Source: Acidimicrobiia bacterium (lineage in GTDB: Bacteria > Actinomycetota > Acidimicrobiia > Spongiisociales > ZC4RG35). Taken from it: a DNA stretch of 7,440 bases. Shown piece after piece: positions 1 through 6,474 of the stretch; the stretch's first letter is position 1, and each line of letters starts with the position of its first letter. Location: the NCBI GenBank assembly GCA_003230435.1, contig QIDW01000181.1, positions 1 to 7,440 of the forward strand, written 5' to 3'. The translations under genes and the position numbers were made by a program. Below the pieces are notes generated by a model, which was not told the origin of the DNA, made no database searches, and saw nothing but the letters and a program-made list of their open reading frames with translations.

Positions 1-458
1 CGATGCCGCACGAGGTCGACAGAGTCGGGCCCGTCTCCGATGTCGAGGGCCTGGCGATCAACCAGGCTTTCATCGGGTCGTGCACCAACGGGCGGATTGA
101 GGACCTGCGGACGGCAGCCGAGGTTCTCGACGGGCAGCACATTGCCCCGGGAGTGCGATTGCTGGTGGTCCCGGCGTCCCGGAGTGTCCTCCAGGAGGCC
201 ATGAAGACGGGTGTTCTGGCCTCGCTCGTCGATGCCGGCGCTTCGGTCCTCGCCCCTGGGTGTGGTCCTTGTTTCGGGGGACACGGCGGGCTCCTCGGGC
301 CTGGTGAGCGCTGTATCGGCACCCACAACCGCAACTTCATCGGACGGATGGGAAGTGTCGAGGCCGAGATCTACCTCGCTTCGCCGGCGACCGTAGCGGC
401 GTCGGCCCTGGTCGGGCATATTGCTGATCCCCGGCAGATGGAGACAGCCATTGGCTGA
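1..458 (+). CDS. leuC: 3-isopropylmalate dehydratase-type large subunit, C-terminal part (5' end outside window)
   Basis: This is the C-terminal third of an aconitase-superfamily large subunit. The family interconverts 2- and 3-hydroxy acids such as 2- and 3-isopropylmalate with a [4Fe-4S] cluster, and LeuC does this in leucine synthesis in the cytoplasm. All three cluster cysteines are visible in the 151 residues present: Cys27 in GSCTNGR, and Cys87 and Cys90 in GCGPCFGGHGG. The later block THNRNFIGRMGS (about 108-118) and AEIYLASPAT are also typical. The reading frame is open to the left edge, so the ATG at base 3 is probably internal; family members run about 420 residues. The separate small subunit that follows and the sequence style match the archaeal-type (LeuC2/HacA-like) group. 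Family assignment is firm. Substrate is less so, because homoaconitase and dimethylmalate hydro-lyases look alike at this level. Confidence 0.93.
   Translation, partial: MPHEVDRVGPVSDVEGLAINQAFIGSCTNGRIEDLRTAAEVLDGQHIAPGVRLLVVPASRSVLQEAMKTGVLASLVDAGASVLAPGCGPCFGGHGGLLGPGERCIGTHNRNFIGRMGSVEAEIYLASPATVAASALVGHIADPRQMETAIG
440..443 (+). promoter_or_regulatory. Shine-Dalgarno for the TTG start of leuD
   Basis: GGAG lies inside the end of leuC, seven bases before the TTG at 451. It decides the small-subunit start in favour of this TTG rather than the TTG at 421 further upstream, and it implies coupled translation of the two subunits. Confidence 0.6.
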
Positions 459-954
459 GAACGACTTGCTGGCAGGCCGTGTGTGGAGATTCGACCATGA
501 CATCAGCACGGATCTGCTGTCTCCCGGTGCCTACGCCATCGATCCGGTCGACGTTCGGAAGTCCCACACTCTGGAGTCGGTCAATCCGGCGTTCGCCTCC
601 GGGGTCGAGCCCGGTGACGTCATCGTGGCGGGGCGCAACTTCGGGTGCGGTTCGAGTCGGGAGACGGCTGCTGAGAACCTGAAGGCCCTGGGAGTGGTCT
701 GTGTGGCCGCCGAGTCACTCTCAAGGCTCTTCATGCGTAACGCGGTTGCAGTGGGATTGCCGGTGCTCGTCTGCGCCGGCGTTCATGAGGCATTTGCCGA
801 TGGTGACAGCATCGAGGTCGACCTTGCCTCAGGTCGGGTTGTCAACGTCGAGAGCGGTTCCCGTCTCCAAGGGGATTCACTGCCGGAGGAGATGCGCGAG
901 ATCCTCGCGGCTGGTGGAATTCTCGCCGTACTCAGGGATCAGGCGAGTTCCTAA
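451..954 (+). CDS. leuD: 3-isopropylmalate dehydratase-type small subunit (swivel domain)
   Basis: This is the small subunit that pairs with the large subunit upstream to form the hydro-lyase active site. The 167-residue length fits the short archaeal-type family (about 160-170), not the roughly 200-residue enterobacterial LeuD. The signature NFGCGSSRE (63-71) with the substrate-binding Ser/Arg is intact, followed by AESLSRLFMRNAVAVGLPVL. The TTG start overlaps the leuC stop by 8 bases and has GGAG seven bases before it; starting at 421 would add ten unlikely residues. The N-terminal substrate-specificity loop reads LLSPGAYAIDPVDV (22-35). It does not carry the YLRT-like sequence expected of archaeal isopropylmalate isomerases, nor the YLVY of methanogen homoaconitase. 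The protein could therefore act in leucine synthesis or on a related 2-hydroxyacid. The gene converges with rpiB, sharing bases 951-954. Confidence 0.88.
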   Translation: MAENDLLAGRVWRFDHDISTDLLSPGAYAIDPVDVRKSHTLESVNPAFASGVEPGDVIVAGRNFGCGSSRETAAENLKALGVVCVAAESLSRLFMRNAVAVGLPVLVCAGVHEAFADGDSIEVDLASGRVVNVESGSRLQGDSLPEEMREILAAGGILAVLRDQASS

Positions 955-1391
955 CCCTCTAGCGCTCGAATCTTGTCCAGTCGGCGGACGTGACGGTCCT
1001 CTCGGCTGAAGGTAGCTTCCAAGAAGGTCTCGATGAGATCTTCGGCGAGGGCCACTCCGATGACACGCGATCCAAGACAAAGGACGTTGACATCGTCGTG
1101 TTCGACCATTTGATGAGCTGTGTAGACATCATGGGCAACGGCGGCGCGAATGCCTCTCAGCTTGTTGGCTGCGACTGCCGCTCCTGCGCCCGATCCGCAA
1201 ACAACGATGCCACGGTCGGCGCGTCCATCCAGGACGGCTTGAGCAACCGAGGCGGCATAGTCCGGGTAGTCCACTGGGTCGCTCGTATGGGTGCCCAGGT
1301 CGTATACGGCGTGACCCGATTCGGCCAGCCAGGAGGCCAGATGCTCTTTGAGGGTGTAACCGGCGTGATCCGAGCCGACAGCGATTCTCAT
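951..1391 (-). CDS. rpiB: Ribose 5-phosphate isomerase B
   Basis: RpiB interconverts ribose 5-phosphate and ribulose 5-phosphate in the non-oxidative pentose phosphate pathway. The 146-residue length is typical of the RpiB/LacAB family. Visible landmarks are GSDHAG (6-11), the catalytic Cys65 in VVCGSGAGAAVAANK (63-77), GIRAAVAHD (80-88 region, with His88) and EHDDVNVLCLGSRVIG (97-112, with His98). The active-site Cys puts it in the E. coli-like class rather than the mycobacterial class, where that Cys is absent. Residue 67 is Ser where the E. coli enzyme has Thr, and residue 99 is Asp where E. coli has Asn. The ATG is the natural start because MRIAVGSDHAG is the conserved N-terminus. No Shine-Dalgarno precedes it; a TACCCT hexamer 10 bases upstream suggests a very short leader. 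It is monocistronic here, divergent from murA and convergent with leuD. Confidence 0.95.
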   Translation of the reverse strand: MRIAVGSDHAGYTLKEHLASWLAESGHAVYDLGTHTSDPVDYPDYAASVAQAVLDGRADRGIVVCGSGAGAAVAANKLRGIRAAVAHDVYTAHQMVEHDDVNVLCLGSRVIGVALAEDLIETFLEATFSREDRHVRRLDKIRALEG

Positions 1392-1401
1392 GACGGGCGG
1401 C

Positions 1402-1407
1402 AGGGTA
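1402..1407 (-). promoter_or_regulatory. Candidate -10 element for rpiB
   Basis: On the minus strand this reads TACCCT, matching the TAnnnT pattern, with 10 bases between it and the rpiB ATG. Transcription would start about four bases before the ATG. I see no convincing -35 hexamer. The support is position plus the absence of a Shine-Dalgarno, so this is tentative. Confidence 0.3.
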
Positions 1408-1457
1408 GCCAGGAGAGGTGAGCAACTCGGTCACCCAGACTTGGCCGACATGACAAC

Positions 1458-1463
1458 TACATT
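1458..1463 (+). promoter_or_regulatory. Candidate -10 element for a leaderless murA transcript
   Basis: TACATT ends 7 bases before the ATG at 1471. The predicted transcription start falls on or next to that ATG, which would give a leaderless message. No Shine-Dalgarno lies within normal reach of 1471, and no good -35 is visible. If real, it places the ATG at 1450 upstream of the promoter and so argues for the 1471 start. Confidence 0.35.
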
Positions 1464-1470
1464 CGCCTCA

Positions 1471-2721
1471 ATGTCCAAGATCGTTGTTGAGGGGGGCCGG
1501 TCCCTCGCAGGCACCGTACAGGTTCTGGGTGCGAAGAACGCCGTGCTCAAGGAGATGGTTTCGGCGCTGCTTGCCCCCGGTCGGCACCGTCTCACCAATG
1601 TTCCTTCCATCTTGGATGTCGAGCTGATGTGTCAAGTGCTCGAGCACACTGGTTGCAAGGTCGATCAAGGGGATCACGAGCTCTGGATCATTGTCCCCGA
1701 AGAGCTCAGGCCCGAAGCTCCCATTGACCTCGTGCGCCAGATGCGGGCCTCGTTTGTTGTTCTCGGCCCACTGTTGGCTCGAAGTGGTGTCGCGCGTGTT
1801 GCTCTGCCTGGCGGTGACGATCTCGGGTCGCGGCCGATCGAGTGGCACATGAGCGGTCTCGAGCAAATGGGTGCCTCCTTCGAACTGGTTCACGGTGAAT
1901 TAGTTGGCCGGATCGACGGCAAGCTGAAGGGCACGGAGGTAGAACTGCCGTTCCCATCGGTCGGCGCCACTGAGAATGTCCTGTTTGCCGGTGTTCTTGC
2001 TGAAGGCGAAACCGTGATTGTGAATGCGGCGAGAGAGCCGGAGATCGAGGACCTGATCCGCCAGCTAACAGAGATGGGAGCCGACATCACGGGCGGAGGA
2101 ACGTCCCTTGTCACGATCCAGGGGGTTGAGACACTCCATCCGGTCGAGCACAAGGTCATCCCAGACCGTCTCGAGGCAGGCACTTTTGCGGTGGCCGGGG
2201 CGATAACGGCCGGCGACGTGACTATCACCGGGTGCCACCCAGACCATCTCAGGATGGAGCTTCGCAAACTCGAAGATGCGGGTTGCGACGTTGAGCGGGG
2301 TGACGGCTGGCTTCGGGTTAAGGGCCCGCAACGGCCGACACCCGTTGACTTCTCAACGCTTCCCTTCCCCGGTTTCCACACGGACATGCACCCACAGATG
2401 GTTGCTCTTCTCTCTTTGGCGTCGGGCACATCGGTGGTTACCGAGAATCTCTATGACGCACGATTCCGCTACGTCGGCGAGATGGCGCGGATGGGCGCCG
2501 ACATCTCGATCGAGGCCCAGCACGCCATCGTTCGTGGGGTCGATCAGCTCTCTGGCTGTCCGGTGCTGTCACCCGACATCAGGGCTGGTGCGGCGCTGGT
2601 GCTTGCCGGGCTGAGAGCCGACGGTGTCACCGAGGTAGGCGGTGCCGTCCATATCGATCGCGGCTACCAGGACTTCGCCGGGCGTCTCGCCGCTCTCGGC
2701 GCTTCCATCGAGAGAAGCTGA
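1471..2721 (+). CDS. murA: UDP-N-acetylglucosamine 1-carboxyvinyltransferase with Asp in place of the active-site Cys
   Basis: MurA transfers enolpyruvyl from PEP to UDP-GlcNAc, the first committed step of peptidoglycan synthesis, in the cytoplasm. From this start the protein has 416 residues, close to E. coli MurA (419). Conserved sites are Lys22-Asn23 in GAKNAVLKEM, Arg92 in MRASF, Arg121 in GSRPIEWH, the catalytic Asp in PFPGFHTDMHPQ, and the C-terminal Arg in HIDRGYQDF. The fosfomycin-target loop reads LPGGDDLGSRP, so residue 116 (GAC at 1816-1818) is Asp where E. coli has Cys115. The same replacement is known from Mycobacterium tuberculosis and confers intrinsic fosfomycin insensitivity. 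I chose the ATG at 1471 because MSKIVVEGG begins the fold. An in-frame ATG at 1450 would add seven residues (423 aa), and the open frame extends back to 1390, over the rpiB start. The gene is divergent from rpiB and followed 53 bases later by nfu. Confidence 0.95.
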   Translation: MSKIVVEGGRSLAGTVQVLGAKNAVLKEMVSALLAPGRHRLTNVPSILDVELMCQVLEHTGCKVDQGDHELWIIVPEELRPEAPIDLVRQMRASFVVLGPLLARSGVARVALPGGDDLGSRPIEWHMSGLEQMGASFELVHGELVGRIDGKLKGTEVELPFPSVGATENVLFAGVLAEGETVIVNAAREPEIEDLIRQLTEMGADITGGGTSLVTIQGVETLHPVEHKVIPDRLEAGTFAVAGAITAGDVTITGCHPDHLRMELRKLEDAGCDVERGDGWLRVKGPQRPTPVDFSTLPFPGFHTDMHPQMVALLSLASGTSVVTENLYDARFRYVGEMARMGADISIEAQHAIVRGVDQLSGCPVLSPDIRAGAALVLAGLRADGVTEVGGAVHIDRGYQDFAGRLAALGASIERS

Positions 2722-2730
2722 CTCGGCCTC

Positions 2731-2736
2731 TACACT
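2731..2736 (+). promoter_or_regulatory. Weak candidate -10 element before nfu
   Basis: TACACT lies in the 53-base gap between murA and nfu and would start transcription near 2743, giving a leader of about 32 bases. No clear -35 is present, and nfu may simply be read from the murA transcript. This is low-confidence pattern matching. Confidence 0.22.
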
Positions 2737-2774
2737 GGGAACAACATCTTCGCGACATCGGTTCCCAGGTACAT

Positions 2775-3113
2775 ATGACAGAAGTGACTCCAGTATCAAT
2801 TTCGCCTTCGACGGTTGCCGATGGCCCTATTGACGAGGGCAAACTCGAAGAGGCGCTCGACTACATTCGCCCCGCTGTCCAGGCCGACGGTGGCGACATC
2901 GTCTTGCTGGGGGCCGACGATGGGACGGTGAGTCTCCAGATGGTCGGTGCCTGTGGTGGCTGCCCGTTGTCGATGATGACCCTGAAGGCTGGAATCGAGC
3001 GCATCCTCATGGATCGCGTTCCCGGAGTCCGTGAGGTGGTTGCTTCCGCCGATGCACCGGGGACGCTCGATGAGGCCACGGCAGGCCTCGGCATAACGCT
3101 TCCTTCGCTGTAA
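2775..3113 (+). CDS. nfu: NFU-domain iron-sulfur cluster scaffold/carrier
   Basis: This is a small protein of the NifU C-terminal (NFU) family, which holds a [4Fe-4S] cluster between two subunits and passes it to apo-enzymes. The 112 residues contain the family core: a helix with LDYIRPAVQADGGDI (28-42), a beta strand TVSLQMVGACGGCPLS with the cluster cysteines Cys60 and Cys63 (CGGC), then MTLKAGIERILMDRVPGV (68-85). There is no N-terminal A-type or NifU domain; about 20 low-complexity residues precede the domain and an Ala/Gly-rich tail of about 20 follows. The ATG has a weak AGG (2767-2769) five bases before it. MeaB follows 10 bases downstream, suggesting a shared transcript. The [4Fe-4S] LeuC-type enzyme encoded nearby could be a client, but that is inference. 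It is probably a general housekeeping carrier. Confidence 0.92.
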   Translation: MTEVTPVSISPSTVADGPIDEGKLEEALDYIRPAVQADGGDIVLLGADDGTVSLQMVGACGGCPLSMMTLKAGIERILMDRVPGVREVVASADAPGTLDEATAGLGITLPSL

Positions 3114-3123
3114 ACATCCGCCG

Positions 3124-3825
3124 ATGGAACCCGCTCTTGTCGAGGCCGTCCGCTCGGGCGATCGCAAGGCGCTTGCTCGTGCCATCACGCTTGTCGAGGG
3201 CGGTGAGCCGTTGGGTGAATTCGGTGACGACCGCAGCGCAGTCGTCGGGATCACCGGTCCTCCCGGCGCCGGTAAGTCGACGCTGATCGCGGTCCTGATC
3301 GAGAAGATCAGGGAAAAGGGGGAGACGGTTGCCGTGCTTGCAGTCGACCCGTCGAGCCCCCTCACGGGTGGTGCGATTCTGGGCGACCGAATTCGGATGC
3401 AGTCTCACATTGATGATCACGGCGTGTTCGTGCGGTCAATGGCAACTCGGGGTCATCTGGGGGGTCTTGCCGGGGCGTCCTCCGATGCAATCCGACTGAT
3501 GAGTGTGGCCGGATTCGACCGGCTCATCGTTGAGACGGTGGGAGTCGGGCAGTCCGAGGTCGAGATCATGGATCTGGCTGATCCGGTGGTCCTGGTCGTT
3601 GGGCCTTCCTGGGGTGATGAGATTCAGGCGGAAAAGGCCGGAATCGTGGAGATCGCAGATCTCTTTGTCGTCAACAAGGGTGACCGCTCGGGAGCATTCG
3701 ATGTCAAGAGGGCGCTAACAGAAGCGGCCCATGCCAACGGAGCGGACATCTTGGTGACGACGGCAACTACCGGTGACGGAGTCGACGAGCTTCTTGCGTC
3801 CATCGAGCAACTAACCAGCAGCTAA
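3124..3825 (+). CDS. meaB: MeaB/ArgK-type GTPase, short form ending at the G domain
   Basis: This is a SIMIBI-class G protein of the MeaB/ArgK family. These proteins protect and reactivate adenosylcobalamin-dependent acyl-CoA mutases such as methylmalonyl-CoA mutase. Motifs seen: Walker A GPPGAGKST (45-53), the family segment VDPSSPLTGGAILGDRIRM (74-92), Walker B-like ETVGVGQSE (137-145), WGDEIQAEKAGIVEIAD (163-179), and NKGD (184-187) for guanine recognition, usually NKAD. The protein has 233 residues against about 310-330 for characterised MeaB. It stops where the last G-domain helix would run into the C-terminal dimerisation arm, so that arm is missing. The N-terminal helical segment is present. 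The ATG is supported by the family-like N-terminus (VRSGDRKALARAITLVE), though no Shine-Dalgarno lies in the 10-base gap after nfu. No mutase gene is in view. The 3' end overlaps ppdK by 15 bases on the opposite strand. Confidence 0.88.
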   Translation: MEPALVEAVRSGDRKALARAITLVEGGEPLGEFGDDRSAVVGITGPPGAGKSTLIAVLIEKIREKGETVAVLAVDPSSPLTGGAILGDRIRMQSHIDDHGVFVRSMATRGHLGGLAGASSDAIRLMSVAGFDRLIVETVGVGQSEVEIMDLADPVVLVVGPSWGDEIQAEKAGIVEIADLFVVNKGDRSGAFDVKRALTEAAHANGADILVTTATTGDGVDELLASIEQLTSS

Positions 3826-6426
3826 CTCCGCCTGCGCTGCCGCCAGCCGCGCTCCTTCCACACGTGGTGGGCTACACGACACGTAGTCGAGGCCGAGCTC
3901 ATGGGCGAAAGCAATCGAGTCCGGATCACCGCCATGCTCCCCACACAAACCAAGAGTGAGGTCGGGATTGGCGGCTTTGCCCTCGAGGCAAGCGATCCGC
4001 ATCAATCGTCCTACTCCTTCCCGATCCAGAGTCTGGAAAGGGTCCGAAGGAAAGATCCGCTGGTCGATGTAGTCCTTCAAGAACAGCCCTTCGGCATCGT
4101 CCCGGCTCAAGCCGTATGTCATCTGGGTGAGGTCATTGGTTCCGAACGAGAAGAAGGCCGCTATCTCGGCGATCTCCCCTGCAGTTAGCGCTGCGCGGGG
4201 AAGCTCGATCATCGTACCGATCGGGATGTTGTACTCCCGGCCGGTTCGAGCGGTGGCCATGGCGATCTCTTCCTCCACAACCACCTTCATTCTTCTCAGC
4301 TCTTCAACCGTGGAGACAAGAGGGATCATGATCTCGAGGACAGGATCACCCTCTGCTTCGAGCCGTCGAGTCACGGCTTCGACCGCGGCCCGAGCCTGCA
4401 TTCGATATAGCTCGTCGAACATCAAACCGAGGCGAACACCCCTAAGGCCGAGCATCGGATTCTCCTCTTCCCACCGCGCGACCTGTTCCGACATCGCCAT
4501 TAGATCGGCGATCGGACGCCCTGCTCGCACCCTTCGGAGTGCCTCTTCTTCAAGTTCCAACCTTGAAGGGAGAAACTCGTGCAGCGGCGGATCGAGTAGG
4601 CGAATCACAACGGGCAGGCCGTCCATAGCCTCGAGGATGCCTTCGAAGTCACCGACCTGGAGACGTTCGAGCTCTTCAAGTGCCTCTGCGCGGCCGTCCT
4701 CGGAGAGAATGATCTGTTGCACCACCTGGATGCGCTCGCCCATGAACATGTGCTCGGTGCGAGCGAGGCCGATACCGCTCGCTCCTCGTTTACGGGCCTC
4801 GGCAGCATCCTCGGGAGTGTCTGCGTTGGCCATGACGCCCATCGTGCGAATCTCATCCGCCCATTCGAGGAGCAGGTTCAGATCGGGCAGTTTCTCCGGA
4901 GCAATCAGGTCGACCTGCTCGGTATAGACCGCCCCCGTCGTCCCGTCGATGGTGATGAAGTCACCGGCGGATATGTCGATGTCTCCTACTTGTGCAACCC
5001 CCGCGGCGACGTCAACAATCAGGTTGGCCGCCCCCGTGACGGCGGGCTTGCCCATGCCGCGGGCCACAACGGCGGCATGTGAGGTCTTACCACCATGGCT
5101 TGTCAGGATTCCGGTAGCCGCGGCCATGCCATGGATGTCGTCGGGTGTCGTCGACGGGCGCACGAGGACCGAGTCCTTTCCGGCCGTGGCCATATCAACC
5201 GCACTGTCGGCGTCAAACACGACGATTCCTGTTGCCGCCCCCGGGGAGGCGGCAACGCCTGAAAGGATCGGCTGGGTGTCGGAATTCGGGTCGAGACGCG
5301 GCCGATGTAGTTGTTCCAACGAGGAAGGTTCGACTCGGGTGACGGCGGTCGCTTTGTCGATCAGGCCTTCGTTGGCCATTGTCACGGCAAGACGCACGGC
5401 CGCTTCAGCCGTTCGCTTGCCGGCCCTGACTTGCAGGATGTAGAGAACACCCCTCTCGATGGTGAACTCGATGTCGAGCATGTCTTTGTAGTGCTTCTCG
5501 AGAGCGCTCATGGTGTCCAGGAGCTGGGTGTGGCGTTCGGGATGCAGCCGGGACATTTCGTCGAGAGTGATCGTGTTTCGTATCCCGGCAACGACATCCT
5601 CACCCTGAGCGCGCGGCAGGTAGTCGCCGTAGGCGACGCGAGCTCCGGTCGCAGGGTTCCGTGTGAAACAAACCCCGGTTCCGGACTCATTGTCGAGGTC
5701 GCCGAAAACCATCATCTGCACGTTGGCGGCAGTCCCCAGCGAGTCGGGGATACGGTTGATGCGGCGGTACTCAATCGCACGCTTGTTGGCCCACGAGGCG
5801 AAGATTGCGGCGATGGCGCCCTGAAGCTGCTCTCGCGGGTCGCTGGGAAACTCACCCGGCCGTTCGTCTTGGACGATGGCCTGGAACATTCGGGTCGCCC
5901 GCTCTAGATCTTCGGTAGTGAGCTCCGAGTCATCTCTCACCCCTCGCTTCACCCTGAGAGTCGACAGGATGTCCTGGAACGGTTGGTCATCAACATCAAG
6001 AACCACGTTGGCATACATCTGGACGAATCGCCGGTAGGCATCCCAGGCAAAGTGCGGATTTCCCGACCAGTCAATCAGGTGCTCAACCACGTTGTCGTTG
6101 ATACCGAGGTTGAGAACGGTGTCCATCATCCCGGGCATGGAGATCTTGGCACCGGATCGCACTGAGAGAAGGATGGGATTCGGCCCTGCGCCGAATGTTC
6201 TGCCCGTTGTCTTCTCGAGCCTTGACACGGCTGCATCGACGTCCTCCCAGAGGTCGGCTGGGACCTGGCCGGTGGACATCGTGGCCCGGCAGACATCAGT
6301 GGTGATCGTGAATCCCGGCGGCACTGGCAACCCGAGTCGGGTCATCTCAGCGAGTCCAGCACCCTTCCCGCCTAGGAGATCGCGATCAGACCCGTCTGCG
6401 TCTGAGAAGTCGTACAGGTATGGCAA
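3811..6426 (-). CDS. ppdK: Pyruvate, phosphate dikinase
   Basis: PPDK reversibly converts pyruvate, ATP and phosphate to PEP, AMP and diphosphate, serving gluconeogenesis or PPi-linked glycolysis. The 871-residue length is full size. Domains in order: N-terminal ATP-grasp-like nucleotide domain (about 1-340, with LLGGKGAGLAEM at 17-28 and SVRSGAKISMPGMMD at 88-102); central phosphohistidine domain (about 385-505) with GGKTSHAAVVARGMGKP and catalytic His450; C-terminal PEP/pyruvate barrel (about 520-871) with GLARTEHMF (553-561), RLLDPPLHEFLP, GTMIELPRAAL, SFGTNDLTQMTYGLSRDD (760-777) and catalytic Cys828 in CGEHGGDP. Thr448, two residues before the His, is at the position phosphorylated by regulatory proteins in other PPDKs; no such regulator is in this window. 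The start is TTG: an in-frame stop lies four codons upstream (6436-6438), and PYLYDFSDADGSDRDLLGGKG aligns with the family N-terminus. A TATGAT hexamer 8 bases upstream suggests a near-leaderless message. Confidence 0.97.
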   Translation of the reverse strand: MPYLYDFSDADGSDRDLLGGKGAGLAEMTRLGLPVPPGFTITTDVCRATMSTGQVPADLWEDVDAAVSRLEKTTGRTFGAGPNPILLSVRSGAKISMPGMMDTVLNLGINDNVVEHLIDWSGNPHFAWDAYRRFVQMYANVVLDVDDQPFQDILSTLRVKRGVRDDSELTTEDLERATRMFQAIVQDERPGEFPSDPREQLQGAIAAIFASWANKRAIEYRRINRIPDSLGTAANVQMMVFGDLDNESGTGVCFTRNPATGARVAYGDYLPRAQGEDVVAGIRNTITLDEMSRLHPERHTQLLDTMSALEKHYKDMLDIEFTIERGVLYILQVRAGKRTAEAAVRLAVTMANEGLIDKATAVTRVEPSSLEQLHRPRLDPNSDTQPILSGVAASPGAATGIVVFDADSAVDMATAGKDSVLVRPSTTPDDIHGMAAATGILTSHGGKTSHAAVVARGMGKPAVTGAANLIVDVAAGVAQVGDIDISAGDFITIDGTTGAVYTEQVDLIAPEKLPDLNLLLEWADEIRTMGVMANADTPEDAAEARKRGASGIGLARTEHMFMGERIQVVQQIILSEDGRAEALEELERLQVGDFEGILEAMDGLPVVIRLLDPPLHEFLPSRLELEEEALRRVRAGRPIADLMAMSEQVARWEEENPMLGLRGVRLGLMFDELYRMQARAAVEAVTRRLEAEGDPVLEIMIPLVSTVEELRRMKVVVEEEIAMATARTGREYNIPIGTMIELPRAALTAGEIAEIAAFFSFGTNDLTQMTYGLSRDDAEGLFLKDYIDQRIFPSDPFQTLDREGVGRLMRIACLEGKAANPDLTLGLCGEHGGDPDSIAFAHELGLDYVSCSPPRVEGARLAAAQAELAAG

Positions 6427-6434
6427 GGCAGCAG

Positions 6435-6440
6435 ATCATA
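6435..6440 (-). promoter_or_regulatory. Candidate -10 element for ppdK
   Basis: The minus strand reads TATGAT, one mismatch from the consensus TATAAT, ending 8 bases before the TTG start. Transcription would begin one to two bases before the start codon. At 17-base spacing the -35 position is GTTATA (minus strand, 6458-6463), which overlaps the -10 of the divergent gene. No Shine-Dalgarno is visible, consistent with a near-leaderless transcript. Confidence 0.5.
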
Positions 6441-6457
6441 TTGCCCTGGCGGACCGG

Positions 6458-6463
6458 TATAAC
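6458..6463 (+). promoter_or_regulatory. Candidate -10 element for the alpha/beta hydrolase gene
   Basis: TATAAC is one mismatch from TATAAT and ends 11 bases before the ATG at 6475. Transcription would start near 6470, leaving a leader of about five bases. No Shine-Dalgarno is present in 6464-6474. Its -35 position (6435-6440) coincides with the -10 of ppdK on the other strand. Confidence 0.45.
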
Positions 6464-6474
6464 CTCGCCGCCCG

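Noticed and set aside
421..450. Earlier TTG start for leuD at 421
   Set aside because: It lies deep inside leuC, has no ribosome binding site and adds ten residues not expected in the family. The TTG at 451 has GGAG at seven bases.
1411..1422. Strong Shine-Dalgarno-like AGGAGAGGTGAG upstream of murA
   Set aside because: No ATG, GTG or TTG lies 4-12 bases downstream. The nearest in-frame candidates for murA are TTG 1441, ATG 1450 and ATG 1471, all too far away, so it is probably coincidental.
1390..1470. Upstream extension of murA to ATG 1390 (443 residues)
   Set aside because: It would overlap the rpiB start codon and add 27 residues with no counterpart in the MurA fold. The family N-terminus matches a start at 1471, or 1450 at most.
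4127..4927. Long plus-strand open frame (266 codons) opposite ppdK
   Set aside because: It is Ser/Arg-rich with no recognisable domain and lies antisense to the well-conserved barrel domain of PPDK. Such frames are common opposite GC-rich coding sequence.
5311..5907. Plus-strand open frame of 198 codons opposite ppdK
   Set aside because: It is antisense to the PPDK nucleotide-binding domain and the start of its phosphohistidine domain. It shows no family features and no promoter or Shine-Dalgarno.
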